NCBI GenBank assembly: GCA_964473525.1
Contig: CAYYPK010000029.1
Coordinates: 16,246 to 80,245, forward strand
Direction of reading: 5' to 3'
From: GCA-2687025 sp964473525
GTDB taxonomy: Bacteria > Poribacteria > WGA-4E > GCA-2687025
DNA: 64,000 nt
The notes beneath the pieces were generated by a model, which ran no database searches, was not told the DNA's origin, and worked only from the letters and a program-made list of their open reading frames with translations. Shown here in pieces: positions 52,329 through 61,156 of the stretch; position 1 is the stretch's first letter, and each line of letters begins with the position of its first letter. Both the position numbers and the translations under genes were made by a program.

Positions 52329-53140
52329 TGGAATTCCTCGCGGTCATGGCTGCCCCTGTCGTCGCCTGCCTTGCCCTCGTGGGTATCCACACGTACCTCG
52401 GCGTTCATGTGCTGGCACGGCAAGTTATCTTCGTCGATCTGGCGCTGGCGCAGGTGGCGGCGCTTGGGGCAGCGGTGGGAGCGGTCGTGGGGTTGGATCC
52501 CGACAGCCCGATGGCGTACGCGGTCGCCCTGGGCGCGACGCTAGTAGGAGCGGGGCTGTTCGCGATAACGCGCACGCGCAACCACGAGGTGTCGCAGGAA
52601 GCCGTCATCGGCATCTCCTATGCCGTCGCAGCCGCAGCTTCCATTCTAGTAATGAGCAGGCTTCCACACGGAGCGGAGGAGATCGAGGCGCTTCTGGTCG
52701 GGTCCATCCTGTGGGTCTCCTGGTCGGACATCCTGGTGACCACGGCGTTGTACGGCGCTGTTGGTCTGCTCCACTGGTTTTGGCGGGCCCGCCTCCTGAC
52801 GATCTCATACGATCCCGACGAGGCCGCGCGGCGTGGGTACAACATACGGGCCTGGGACTTCGCCTTTTACGCGATGTTCGGCGTGGTTGTGACGCGATCT
52901 GTGCGCATCGCTGGGGTGCTGCTCGTCTTCTGCTTTCTCATCGTGCCCGCCGTCGCGGCGTCCCTGTTCGCCACCACGCTCCGAGCGCGCCTCACGCTTG
53001 GCTGGCTGCTGGGAGGCTTCGTCAGCGTGGTTGGGTGCAGCGTGTCCTACCTGTGGGATCTTCCCACGGGTGCGACAGTTGTATGCGTCTTCGGCGGCGC
53101 CCTGGCTCTCCTTGGAGCGGTGCGGGCGGTTCGCGTATAG
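52328..53140 (+). CDS. Zinc/manganese ABC transporter permease (ABC-3 family)
   Basis: 270 residues from GTG 52328. About eight transmembrane helices, starting EFLAVMAAPVVACLALVGIH. GVHVLARQVIFVDLALAQVA is the ABC-3 signature segment, and EVSQEAVIGISYAVAAAASI follows. The coupling loop is in WFWRARLLTISYDPDEAARR. It is the transmembrane half of a ZnuB/MntB-type importer. No ATP-binding subunit gene follows: 28 bp after the stop the sequence becomes the truncated serine hydrolase copy. The ATPase must be encoded elsewhere or was lost at this junction. Confidence 0.9.
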   Translation: MEFLAVMAAPVVACLALVGIHTYLGVHVLARQVIFVDLALAQVAALGAAVGAVVGLDPDSPMAYAVALGATLVGAGLFAITRTRNHEVSQEAVIGISYAVAAAASILVMSRLPHGAEEIEALLVGSILWVSWSDILVTTALYGAVGLLHWFWRARLLTISYDPDEAARRGYNIRAWDFAFYAMFGVVVTRSVRIAGVLLVFCFLIVPAVAASLFATTLRARLTLGWLLGGFVSVVGCSVSYLWDLPTGATVVCVFGGALALLGAVRAVRV

Positions 53141-53167
53141 CAGTCGTGCACGCGCCATCCGTGCCCA

Positions 53168-53908
53168 GATGTCGTCCACGGTGGAGAACATGCCGCCCCA
53201 CGGCGCTCCGAATCCCCACCAGTAGGGCGTGTTCCGTCCCCAGTCCGACTCGAGGCCATCCGTGCTGACGTTCACGTGCGCGATTCTAGGAATCAGGTCG
53301 TCCCGCACGCCGAGCGACGTGCTGTGCATCCCCAACGGCTCGAAGACTTCGCGCTCCAGGAACGTCAGGAGCGGAACGCCCTCAATCTCCTCGACGATGG
53401 CGCCCAGAATCGCTGTGCCGCAGCTCTGATAGCTGATCTGAGTACCCGGGTCGAACAGGAGCTCTAACTCGCACATGCGGCGGACGAATTCACTGAGCGG
53501 CTGGTGGTCGCGGCGCAGTTGCTCGTTGTCGGGAAGCATGTCCGGCAGGCCGGACGTGTGCGTCATCATGTGCCGCACGAGGATCGTCTCCTTACCGCGA
53601 TTGCCAAACGCGGGGAGTATCTCGCACGCTTGCTGGTCGAGGCCAATCTTGCCGCGTTCGACCAGCAGCATCGCCGCCGCTACCGTCACGGGCTTGCTCA
53701 CGGACGCTGTAAGGAAGACGGTGTCGGCATCTACCGGATCGTCGCGATCGAAGTACTTGCGCGCTACGCGGTGCGAACCCATCGGCTGTTCGCCACGTGT
53801 GACTAGTAGGGACGCGCCCGGGAGGCGCCCAGCCGCGTGCGCCTCGTCCAGTAGGTCGTATGCCGCGCGCAAGCGGCTGGCGTCGAAGCCGGCGTCTGTG
53901 AGTTCCAT
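53168..53908 (-). pseudogene. Truncated copy of the beta-lactamase-family serine hydrolase
   Basis: Reads MELTDAGFDASRLRAAYDLL from ATG 53908 and matches the intact protein at 48509-49621 residue by residue to GGMFSTVDDI, about 90% identical. It then stops being homologous: the frame runs on antisense through the permease gene (to 52805) with no similarity to any hydrolase. The catalytic SxxK (TASVSKPVTV) and YQSCG survive, but the C-terminal third of the fold is missing, so it is unlikely to be functional. The breakpoint is at about 53168, just downstream of the permease stop. Confidence 0.85.
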
Positions 53909-53972
53909 GCTGCGCTCCTGGCGGCTGCGAGAGGGCCATGTCACAGGCGACTACACCACGGCGGCCGATGGT
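53168..53972 (-). repeat. 0.8-kb direct repeat, right copy (truncated hydrolase)
   Basis: Partner of 48881-49685: 740 bp of coding homology without indels, plus about 65 bp upstream at lower identity (around 80%). The two copies face the same way and bound 49686-53167. Confidence 0.75.
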
Positions 53973-54002
53973 CGGCCTTTGGAGCCGAACGGCGCGTCGA
54001 GA

Positions 54003-54018
54003 CCCGGCTGTAGCCGGG
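54003..54018. terminator. 7-bp GC-rich hairpin after the efflux operon
   Basis: CCCGGCT-GT-AGCCGGG lies 61-76 bp past the stop of the RND gene, on its downstream side. No T-run follows, so Rho-independent activity is uncertain. Confidence 0.35.
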
Positions 54019-54078
54019 CAGGTTGGCCGCGCGGGCTCGACTACAGGGCAAGCGCGTTCCGGGGAAGCCGTAGGCCGT

Positions 54079-57000
54079 TCAGGAGGCCGGCTCGGCCTCC
54101 GGCTCTGGCGGTACGGCGAACCACCGATAGACAGCGGGGATGACCAGCAACGTCAGCAACATGGACGTCGTCAGCCCGCCGATGACGACCGTGGCGAGAG
54201 GTCGCTGCACCTCGCTGCCGGTCCCTGTAGCGAGGGCGAGCGGGATCAGGCCCAGCCCTGTGGTCGACGCCGTCATGAGCACGGCGCGCAAGCGCATGCA
54301 CGCCCCGTCGATGCACAGCTCCGCCATAGTCCCGCCTTGGCGCCGCATCTGGTTTAGCAACGACACGAGCACCATGCCGTTCGAGAGCGCGATGCCGAAG
54401 AGAGCGATGAAGCCCACGGACGCTGGCACGGACAAGTTCTGCCCCGTAACCGCGAGCGCCGCGACGCCACCGACGAGCGCCAGCGGGATGTTCAGCAGAA
54501 TAAGCACGGAACTCCGCATCGAGTTGAACGCCGAGTAGAGCAATAGAAACACGAGGAACAGTGTCACGGGAACCACGATGCGTAAGCGTCGGTTCGCTTC
54601 CTGCTGCAGCTTGAACTGCCCGCCCCACGTCGTCAGGTACCCGGGGGGCATGTCGACCTCCGCCGCGATAGCGGCCTGCGCGTCCTCTACGAAGGAGCCG
54701 ATATCCCTCCCTCGGACGTTGCACTGCACGTTAATGAAGCGTTGGTTGTTCTGCCGCGTGATCTGCCGCGACCCGACGATCTCGTTGATGTCCGCGAGCT
54801 CATCCAGCGGCACGCGCACGCCGTCGGGTCCATGGACCAGGATATGCCCAATCTGCTCGGGCGTGCTGCGACTGTCCGAGTGGTACCGCACCAAGATGCC
54901 GAAGCGCCGGATGCCCTCGAAGACGGTTCCAGCGTCCTCTCCGCCAACAGCCGCTCCGACGATCTCCTGCACGTCCGCGACGTTGATGCCGTACCGGGCG
55001 ATTGCTTCTCGGTCGACGCGGATGAGCAACTGCGGGGCGCCGGCTAGCTGGTCCATCTGCACGTCCGCGGCGCCGGGCGTGGCGCGCAGTATGGCTTCGA
55101 TCTCCGCGCCCTTCTCTCGCAGCACGTCCGTCTCGGGGCCGAATATCTTGACGGCGAGTTCGCCCTTGATGCCCGTGAGCAACTCGTCGACGGCGGCGGC
55201 GATGGGCTGCGTGAAGTTGAACATCACGCCTGGGAAGTTCTCGAACTCGTGCCCCATCGCTTCGTAGAGGGCGTCGAGGCTATCAGCCGAGGTCCACTCC
55301 TCCTCTGGACGCAAGGCGACGAAGATCTCCGCGTTGTTCACGGGGTCCGCGTGGGCGCCGACCTCACCGCGACCCACGCGTGACACGAGTCGCGTTATCT
55401 CAGGGAACCGCGCGAGCATGCGACGCTCCACGCGGAGGATCGTGTCCCGCGCTTCGTCGAGTGAGATGGACGGCGCCATCGTCGCGCGGATGAGCAGGTC
55501 GCCCTCGTTGAGGCGGGGCACGAACTCCGACCCCAGCCGCGTAAACAGCACGCCGCCGATCACAAGCAACGCCACTGCGATGCCTACGGCCGCGACCGGC
55601 ACACGGACGAAGAAGGTCACGACCGGCCGATACGCGCGGGTCAGGAACCTCACGATGACGAACTCGCCGCCACCCGGGCGACGCTTCATGAGCAGACTGC
55701 TGAGCACCGGAGCGAGGAACGCCGCATACAGCAGCGATCCGACGAGGGCGAACACCATCGTCTGCGCCAGCGGTCGGAACGTCTTGCCCTCCACGCCCTG
55801 CAACGTGAACAACGGGGCAAAAACGAGCGCGATGATGACGGCGGCGAAGACGATCGGGCGGATCACCTCCGCGAACGCCGCGCGCGTGGCGTCTGATACC
55901 GACGCGTCGTCGCCGCGCCGCAGCATGCGGTCCACGTTCTCGATGATGACCGTCGCGCTGTCGCCCAGGAGTCCCAACGCGATGGCGAGACCTCCCAGCG
56001 ACATGAGGTTCGCCGATACGCCGAAGCGCTGCATCAGCACAAACGAGAACGCTACGGAGAACGGTATCGACAGGATAACGACCAGACTCGGACGCAATCC
56101 GCCCATCATCAGCAACAGCACGACGACGATGAGCACGGCGGCCTGCGTCAGCGCCTTCGTGACGGTCTCAATGCACGCGGCGACGAGCGTCGCCTGGTCG
56201 TAGTAGGTCTCGATGCGCACGCCAGGAGGTAGGACGTCGTTGATCTCCGCCATGCGCTGCTTCGTGTCGCGGATTACCGTGGACGTGTTTGTCCCGATGA
56301 GCTTTAGCACCATCCCGACGACCGTCTCGCCCTTGCCGTCCATCGTTACCAGCCCGCGTCGCACCTCGCCGCCGATCACGACGTCTGCGACCTGGTGCAG
56401 GTACAGGGGGATCCCGTGGTGCGACTTCAGGACGATGTTCCGCACGTCTTCCATGCTCTCGGCGAGACCCACGGAGCGCACGACGTACTCTTCGGAGTTT
56501 TTCACGATGAACTGCGCGCCGACGTTCGAGTTGTTCGCCTTGATAGACTCGACGACGTCGTGCAGGGCCACGTCGTAGCGCAGCAGGTCAGCAGGACGGA
56601 CAAGCGCGTGGAACTGCTTCACGTCGCCGCCGATGGACAGCACCTCCGTCACGCCCGGCACGGTCTGCAGGTTGAACTTGACGAGCCAGTCCTGGATCTC
56701 GCGCATCTCCTGCGGCGAGCGTTCGCCCGTCGTGTCCTCCACGAAGTAGAACAGGATCTGACCCAGGCCTGTGGTGATGGGCCCAAGTTCGGGCTCACCG
56801 AAGCCCTCGGGGATGCCCTCACGCGCGAGTTGCAGGCGTTCGTTGACCAACTGGCGCGCGAAGTAGATGTCCGTGGCGTCCTTGAAATAGACGTTCACCA
56901 CGGACAGCCCGAAGTTGGATATCGACCTGATCTCGTCGATGTCCGGCAGGCCGTTCATAGCGACCTCGACAGGATACGTGACGTAACGCTCGACCTCCTC

Positions 57001-57171
57001 CGGCGCAAGACCCTCCGTCACGGTGAACACCTGTACGAGAGCAGGAGTCACGTCCGGGAACGCGTCCACCGGCAACTGGGTGTAGGCGTAGAAGCCGGAC
57101 GCCACGACGATGAGACCAACGATGACAATCAACAGACGGCTGCGAAGCGCGAACTCAACGATGCGATCCAT
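54079..57171 (-). CDS. Heavy-metal-efflux RND transporter (CzcA/CusA family)
   Basis: 1030 residues. N-terminal RSRLLIVIVGLIVVASGFYA is TM1, followed by LPVDAFPDVTPALVQVFT, the HME-RND periplasmic start. TM4 has GLAIALGLLGDSATVIIEN: Asp404 and Glu411 match CzcA D408 and E415, while the position of CzcA D402 is Ala398, as in CusA-like members. The second half repeats the fold (VFTR/GSEFVPRLNEGDLLIRATM; TGIKGELAVKIFGPETDV). It expels metal ions from the periplasm to outside using the proton gradient, as a trimer with the adaptor and outer-membrane channel encoded upstream. Downstream of them in the same operon, 14 bp after the adaptor. Confidence 0.93.
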   Translation of the reverse strand: MDRIVEFALRSRLLIVIVGLIVVASGFYAYTQLPVDAFPDVTPALVQVFTVTEGLAPEEVERYVTYPVEVAMNGLPDIDEIRSISNFGLSVVNVYFKDATDIYFARQLVNERLQLAREGIPEGFGEPELGPITTGLGQILFYFVEDTTGERSPQEMREIQDWLVKFNLQTVPGVTEVLSIGGDVKQFHALVRPADLLRYDVALHDVVESIKANNSNVGAQFIVKNSEEYVVRSVGLAESMEDVRNIVLKSHHGIPLYLHQVADVVIGGEVRRGLVTMDGKGETVVGMVLKLIGTNTSTVIRDTKQRMAEINDVLPPGVRIETYYDQATLVAACIETVTKALTQAAVLIVVVLLLMMGGLRPSLVVILSIPFSVAFSFVLMQRFGVSANLMSLGGLAIALGLLGDSATVIIENVDRMLRRGDDASVSDATRAAFAEVIRPIVFAAVIIALVFAPLFTLQGVEGKTFRPLAQTMVFALVGSLLYAAFLAPVLSSLLMKRRPGGGEFVIVRFLTRAYRPVVTFFVRVPVAAVGIAVALLVIGGVLFTRLGSEFVPRLNEGDLLIRATMAPSISLDEARDTILRVERRMLARFPEITRLVSRVGRGEVGAHADPVNNAEIFVALRPEEEWTSADSLDALYEAMGHEFENFPGVMFNFTQPIAAAVDELLTGIKGELAVKIFGPETDVLREKGAEIEAILRATPGAADVQMDQLAGAPQLLIRVDREAIARYGINVADVQEIVGAAVGGEDAGTVFEGIRRFGILVRYHSDSRSTPEQIGHILVHGPDGVRVPLDELADINEIVGSRQITRQNNQRFINVQCNVRGRDIGSFVEDAQAAIAAEVDMPPGYLTTWGGQFKLQQEANRRLRIVVPVTLFLVFLLLYSAFNSMRSSVLILLNIPLALVGGVAALAVTGQNLSVPASVGFIALFGIALSNGMVLVSLLNQMRRQGGTMAELCIDGACMRLRAVLMTASTTGLGLIPLALATGTGSEVQRPLATVVIGGLTTSMLLTLLVIPAVYRWFAVPPEPEAEPAS

Positions 57172-57185
57172 GTCCGCCCTTCCTA

Positions 57186-58982
57186 CTAGTGATTGTGACC
57201 GTCGCCGAAGGAACCCTTGGCGAGCTGCGCCTTCAAGGTGAAGGCCCCCGTCGCCGCGTACCGCGCCCCGGCAGACAGGCCGGAGACGACTTCCACGTGC
57301 GTGTCGTTCGCGCGTCCCGTCGCCACGGGGTGCGGCTCGAAGCCCTCGTCGGTCAGCACGAAGACCGAAAGGCGATCCTCGAACGTCTGTAGAGCGTCGC
57401 GCGGAATGAGCAAGCCAACGGACTCCTCGGAGACGGCGACGGCGCCCGTGACGAACAGACCAGGACGCCAGGCGCCGGCTTCGTTGTCCAGGACGATACG
57501 CGCCATCGCCGTGCGTGTGGCCTCATCCACGGTCGGGCTCACGTACGACACGACTCCCCGCGCGGATTCGACCATGTGGCCGGCGGAGATGACGACGTCT
57601 TGTCCGACGCTGACGTAGGGCAAGTCCTTCTGGTAGACGGTCAGGTTCACCCACACGCTGCCCATGTCGGCAACCTGGTAGAGGTCCGCCCCGGGCTCGA
57701 CGTACTCACCGACAGCGATGTGCTTGTGAACGAGCGTGCCCCCGAAGGGAGCGCGTAAGACGAAGCGGGTTAGGTCGGCGTGGTCTGGCGCCGTCTCAGG
57801 GAGCGCGGCGATCTCCTCGTCCGACAGGCCAAGCACGTGGAGCGCGCGCGCCGCTCCCGTGGCGTTCGCCTCAGCTGTGAGTAGACTGAGTTCGGCGACG
57901 CGCACTGCCTGCTCCGCCTCCCGCACGGCTTGCTCCGCCATGGAGAACGCCTGCTCGTCAGTACGGATAGCGTGGCCCGCTACGCGGCTCGCCTGCCGCG
58001 CGGCGCTGGCGTCCTGTCGGGCGGACCCGAACTCCTGCTCAGCCGCGCGCAGCGCCGAACCCACGCCATAGGAGGCTTCGTCCCGGGCGGTGTCGAAGGT
58101 AGACCGCGCGTTGCGCGCCGCCCGGTGTGCAGCCACTACCTCGGACGCGCTGGAGATGCCCTCCTCGCGCAACAGCAGCTCTCGTTCCAACTCGACTTCG
58201 GCGGCGGCCAGGTCGGCGTGGGCCACGAGCAGCGCGGCTCGGTTCGACCCCGCATCCTTACCCGTGATGAGGACGTCCAGCGCGTCGGCGGACGCGCTCT
58301 CCGCGAGCGCGGTGAGGAGCTGCGTCGTGTTGGCCGTCACCTCCTTCTGGCGTTCCAAAGCGACGCGAGCGGAGGACGCCGCGTCCTCCGCGATGCTCAG
58401 GTTTTGGCGTACGACAGCCAGTGCCTCCCGAGCGACATCGACGGCAGCTTTGCGGGTGGATTCCTCCAACTTCGCGACGTCGACGCCGGCTCTCTCGACG
58501 CCGATGGCGACTTCCGAGGCCCGCGCCTCTAGCCGCCGGGTGAGGTACGCCACGATGGCGTCTCCCATCGCCACGCTGTCCAGCACGGCAAGCGGCTCGC
58601 CAGCGGTCACGGTGTCACCAAGGCGCCCGTACACCTCCCGAACCGTGCCGGGAACGCGTGTAGTTACGTGCGCCAACCTGTCCGCGTCGAGGGTGATCTC
58701 GCCCGGCAACGATGTCGACCTCACCAAGGCGCCGGCTTGCGCTACGGCGACCGCGACGCCGAATTCCGCCATCTCGGCGGCCGTCATCTCGACTAGGTCC
58801 ACGTGGCCAGCGTCGCCGTGGTCGTCGTGCGCGGCGGCTTCGTCATGCGCCGCCTCCTCGTCGTGCGTCGTCGCCTCTGTGTCGTGTCCGTCCGCGACTT
58901 GCGCCATCGTCCGCGCGCCACCGAAGACCACGGCCGCAGCCAGGAGCCCGAGAGCAATCCACAGTCCGTAGGTGCGGTTCAT
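57186..58982 (-). CDS. RND efflux periplasmic adaptor with very long helical hairpin
   Basis: 598 residues, well above the 400-500 usual for CusB/CzcB. TM/signal: LWIALGLLAAAVVFG. A His/Asp/Glu-rich stretch at about 30-62 (HDTEATTHDEEAAHDEAAAH) precedes the lipoyl half-motif (VTTRVPGTVREVYGRLGDTV). Between the lipoyl halves lie about 280 residues of Ala/Glu-rich coiled coil (EQAFSMAEQAVREAEQAVRV). The second lipoyl half is RFVLRAPFGGTLVHKHIAVG, then the beta-barrel (SVWVNLTVYQKDLPYVSVGQ) and membrane-proximal domains. It ends GDGHNH. The start overlaps the stop of the outer-membrane component (ATGA). It bridges the inner-membrane pump and the channel. Confidence 0.9.
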   Translation of the reverse strand: MNRTYGLWIALGLLAAAVVFGGARTMAQVADGHDTEATTHDEEAAHDEAAAHDDHGDAGHVDLVEMTAAEMAEFGVAVAVAQAGALVRSTSLPGEITLDADRLAHVTTRVPGTVREVYGRLGDTVTAGEPLAVLDSVAMGDAIVAYLTRRLEARASEVAIGVERAGVDVAKLEESTRKAAVDVAREALAVVRQNLSIAEDAASSARVALERQKEVTANTTQLLTALAESASADALDVLITGKDAGSNRAALLVAHADLAAAEVELERELLLREEGISSASEVVAAHRAARNARSTFDTARDEASYGVGSALRAAEQEFGSARQDASAARQASRVAGHAIRTDEQAFSMAEQAVREAEQAVRVAELSLLTAEANATGAARALHVLGLSDEEIAALPETAPDHADLTRFVLRAPFGGTLVHKHIAVGEYVEPGADLYQVADMGSVWVNLTVYQKDLPYVSVGQDVVISAGHMVESARGVVSYVSPTVDEATRTAMARIVLDNEAGAWRPGLFVTGAVAVSEESVGLLIPRDALQTFEDRLSVFVLTDEGFEPHPVATGRANDTHVEVVSGLSAGARYAATGAFTLKAQLAKGSFGDGHNH

Positions 58983-60370
58983 TGGGTCCGATTCCTATTC
59001 TCTGGCTGTTCCTGGGCGTGAAGCTTGCGGGCGATAAGCCGCTCCACGTCGGCGAGCGCGGTGGCGTAGCTTGCGCGCGCCTGTAAGAAGGCTTGCTGCG
59101 TCTTGACGAACTCCTCCTGCGCGATCAGCACATCCGGGTAGCGGAACTTGCCCGCGGTGTATCCGGTCGTCGTCTTGTCGAGGAGTTCCTGCGTCTGGGG
59201 CAGGATGTCGTCGCGAATGGTCACCGCTTCCTGGTAGGCGGACAGAAGGCCTGCGTACGCGCTATCAAACGCCGTCTGCACCGACGCGAAGGCGTGGCGC
59301 GCCTGCTCGTGGCCTTTCGCGCTGGACGCCTCCGCCTCGGCGATGCTTCCCCGGTTCGTATCGAACAGCGGCAGGGGCACACCCACTTCGACAACGAAGG
59401 ACTTCTCTCCCGTCTCTCGGAAATACTGGCCGCCTACGCCCAATCCGATGTCGGGGGCGCCTTCCGCGCGCGCGGCGCGCGTCGCGGCGTCAAGCGCGGC
59501 GAGTTCGTCCGGTCGGCGGGCAAGCGCCGGGGCATCGGCGAGTCTTCGCCGCGCCGCCTCAATGTCAGGAGGCTCGCGAAGCGGATCCAACGCGCCGTCC
59601 GCCCGCACGCCCGGCGCTTCGGTCATTCCCCATTGGGCGATGAGCAACGACCGGGCAGCGCCCATCGCGCGCTGTGCTGTCCGCAGATCGCGTGCGCTCT
59701 TGGCCACGGCGATACCCGCCCGCGTCTCTTCGAGGGCCGCCGACCGACCCGCGGCCACCTGTGCGGATACGGCGTCACGGCCTGCGCGCGCCAACGCTAC
59801 CGACTGATGCGCGAGCGCAACCGCCTCCTGCGCGGCGACCGCATCCACGAACGCCTTGCGCGTCTCGGTGTAGACATCAAGTCGCGCCGCTTCGTAGTCC
59901 CACGCCGTAAGCACGGCCTGCGTCCTCGCATGTTCGGCACGCTTGCCTCGCTTGCCGCCCATCTGGAACTCGTAGTCCAGCACGGCGGCGGCGGCGAGCG
60001 CGTCGACGCCGCTCAGGCCGCCTGACCCCAGGATCTCCTCTGCTTCGACACTTAGGGTGGGGTTGGCGCGCACGGACGCCTGCCACGCCGCGGCTTCGGC
60101 GCCTCGCACGTCCCACCCCGCCGCAGCCAGCGCAGGGCTCGCCCTGAGCGCGAGACCGAGCGCTTCCGGGAGCGTCACCGAGGAATGTACGGTGACCTGT
60201 TGCGAGGCGGCCCCCTTACCGGCATCCGTCGGAGGGCGCGGAGTCGGCGTCGAGGCCGCAAGGGGTAGCGGCGATCTCCAGAGTTGGTCTTGAACACGCG
60301 GCGTCGAGCAGCCGACGCCCACGACAAGCACCGCGATGCTCGCGCAGAACGCGCGGGGGTACGTACACAT
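58979..60370 (-). CDS. TolC-family outer-membrane lipoprotein (CzcC/CusC-like)
   Basis: 463 residues. The signal ends in a lipobox, LVVGVGC, so the mature protein is N-acylated at Cys21. Two OEP repeats follow: SVTLPEALGLALRASPALAA...EFQMGGKRGKRAEHARTQAV and VEVGVPLPLFDTNRGSIAEA...TTGYTAGKFRYPDVLIAQEE. The helix-strand alternation is that of TolC trimers. It gives the efflux complex its outer-membrane exit duct. It is 54 bp after the small Cys-rich gene and overlaps the adaptor by 4 nt. Confidence 0.9.
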   Translation of the reverse strand: MCTYPRAFCASIAVLVVGVGCSTPRVQDQLWRSPLPLAASTPTPRPPTDAGKGAASQQVTVHSSVTLPEALGLALRASPALAAAGWDVRGAEAAAWQASVRANPTLSVEAEEILGSGGLSGVDALAAAAVLDYEFQMGGKRGKRAEHARTQAVLTAWDYEAARLDVYTETRKAFVDAVAAQEAVALAHQSVALARAGRDAVSAQVAAGRSAALEETRAGIAVAKSARDLRTAQRAMGAARSLLIAQWGMTEAPGVRADGALDPLREPPDIEAARRRLADAPALARRPDELAALDAATRAARAEGAPDIGLGVGGQYFRETGEKSFVVEVGVPLPLFDTNRGSIAEAEASSAKGHEQARHAFASVQTAFDSAYAGLLSAYQEAVTIRDDILPQTQELLDKTTTGYTAGKFRYPDVLIAQEEFVKTQQAFLQARASYATALADVERLIARKLHAQEQPENRNRTQ

Positions 60371-60424
60371 AGGTCACTCCGACGTTGAGCAGGTTCGCGG
60401 ACGGACGCTCAGCGCGAAGATCGG

Positions 60425-60826
60425 CTATATCAGTTGGACGACGGATCCGAGGAGAGCGAACGCGATGGGGGCGGGTGCCTGCCCATGTGCTTCCGCGGTC
60501 GGCTTGGGCGCCGTGATAGGGGGCGCTGTAGCCACGACCCGTGCCGGAGCCGGCGGGGTCACGTCACTGGCGGCGCGCTGTGAACGGCTTAGCGGGTCGC
60601 TCACGGAAACGGCCGTGTCGATGCACTCGCCGCAGTGTCCGCGATCGACGATCTCGACACGCCCGGGGTTCTGAGCGTCCGGGCCGCACTCTCCCGCGTG
60701 GCTCCACTCCAGCGCCACGTGCCCGTCCTCGCCACGGCACAGCACAACCGTCGGCAACGACAGCTGGGCGAGGAGAAGGGGCGCGAGCAGCCATACGATG
60801 ACGCGGTTGTGCGCGCGAGAGGTCAT
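60425..60826 (-). CDS. Small secreted Cys-rich protein of metal-efflux operons
   Basis: 133 residues from ATG 60826; the in-frame ATG at 60874 lies within the predicted -10 box and is rejected. Signal peptide VIVWLLAPLLLAQLSLP. The mature part has VVLCRGEDGHVALEWSHAGE, then CGPD and HCGECID: four Cys and three His in a pattern seen in small secreted proteins next to czcCBA genes. The Pro/Ala-rich C-terminus ends in a second hydrophobic segment (IAFALLGSVVQLI). It leads the efflux operon and may act as a periplasmic metal chaperone or sensor. I know no gene name for it. Confidence 0.65.
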   Translation of the reverse strand: MTSRAHNRVIVWLLAPLLLAQLSLPTVVLCRGEDGHVALEWSHAGECGPDAQNPGRVEIVDRGHCGECIDTAVSVSDPLSRSQRAASDVTPPAPARVVATAPPITAPKPTAEAHGQAPAPIAFALLGSVVQLI

Positions 60827-60869
60827 GAAGCAGATCAGCCTCGGCAATGAAAGCGAGAGCAGTGACGCT

Positions 60870-60903
60870 AGCATACCTCACGGGGAAAGTTAGTTGCAAC
60901 TAA
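60870..60903 (-). promoter_or_regulatory. Promoter with palindromic operator for the metal-efflux operon
   Basis: On the minus strand TTGCAA (-35) and TATGCT (-10, 60870-60875) are 18 bp apart. A perfect 14-bp palindrome, TTAGTTGCAACTAA at 60890-60903, fully overlaps the -35. It lies 64-77 bp upstream of the start at 60826, within the divergent region shared with the LamG gene at 61157. The arrangement fits a repressor of MarR/AdcR- or BlaI-like type, to be relieved by metal; the identity of the regulator is unknown and none is encoded alongside. Confidence 0.6.
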
Positions 60904-61156
60904 ACTTGGCTCTGTAGTGTTCTCTGTCAGGTGAGTCCGACGCACTGTCCGGCGCTCAGCCGCCTGCAATTCTGAGGGATGGTCGAGGGCCCTGGGCTCC
61001 TCGCCGCCCGCGCCGTCGACGATCCGGTCCTCCCGTCGATTGCAGGTCGGTGAGGCGCGCCCTATGATGTTAGGGAAGAGGCGTAGTGTTAGGGGCGCGG
61101 CGACGCGGGATCTGTACGAGGCCCTGTCGCCACGAGAACTCGGATGGAGAGGCATG

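Noticed and set aside
52805..53167. Long minus-strand frame extending the truncated hydrolase through the permease gene
   Set aside because: No homology to the hydrolase C-terminus after GGMFSTVDDI; it is antisense to a well-supported ABC permease and explained as read-through past the breakpoint.
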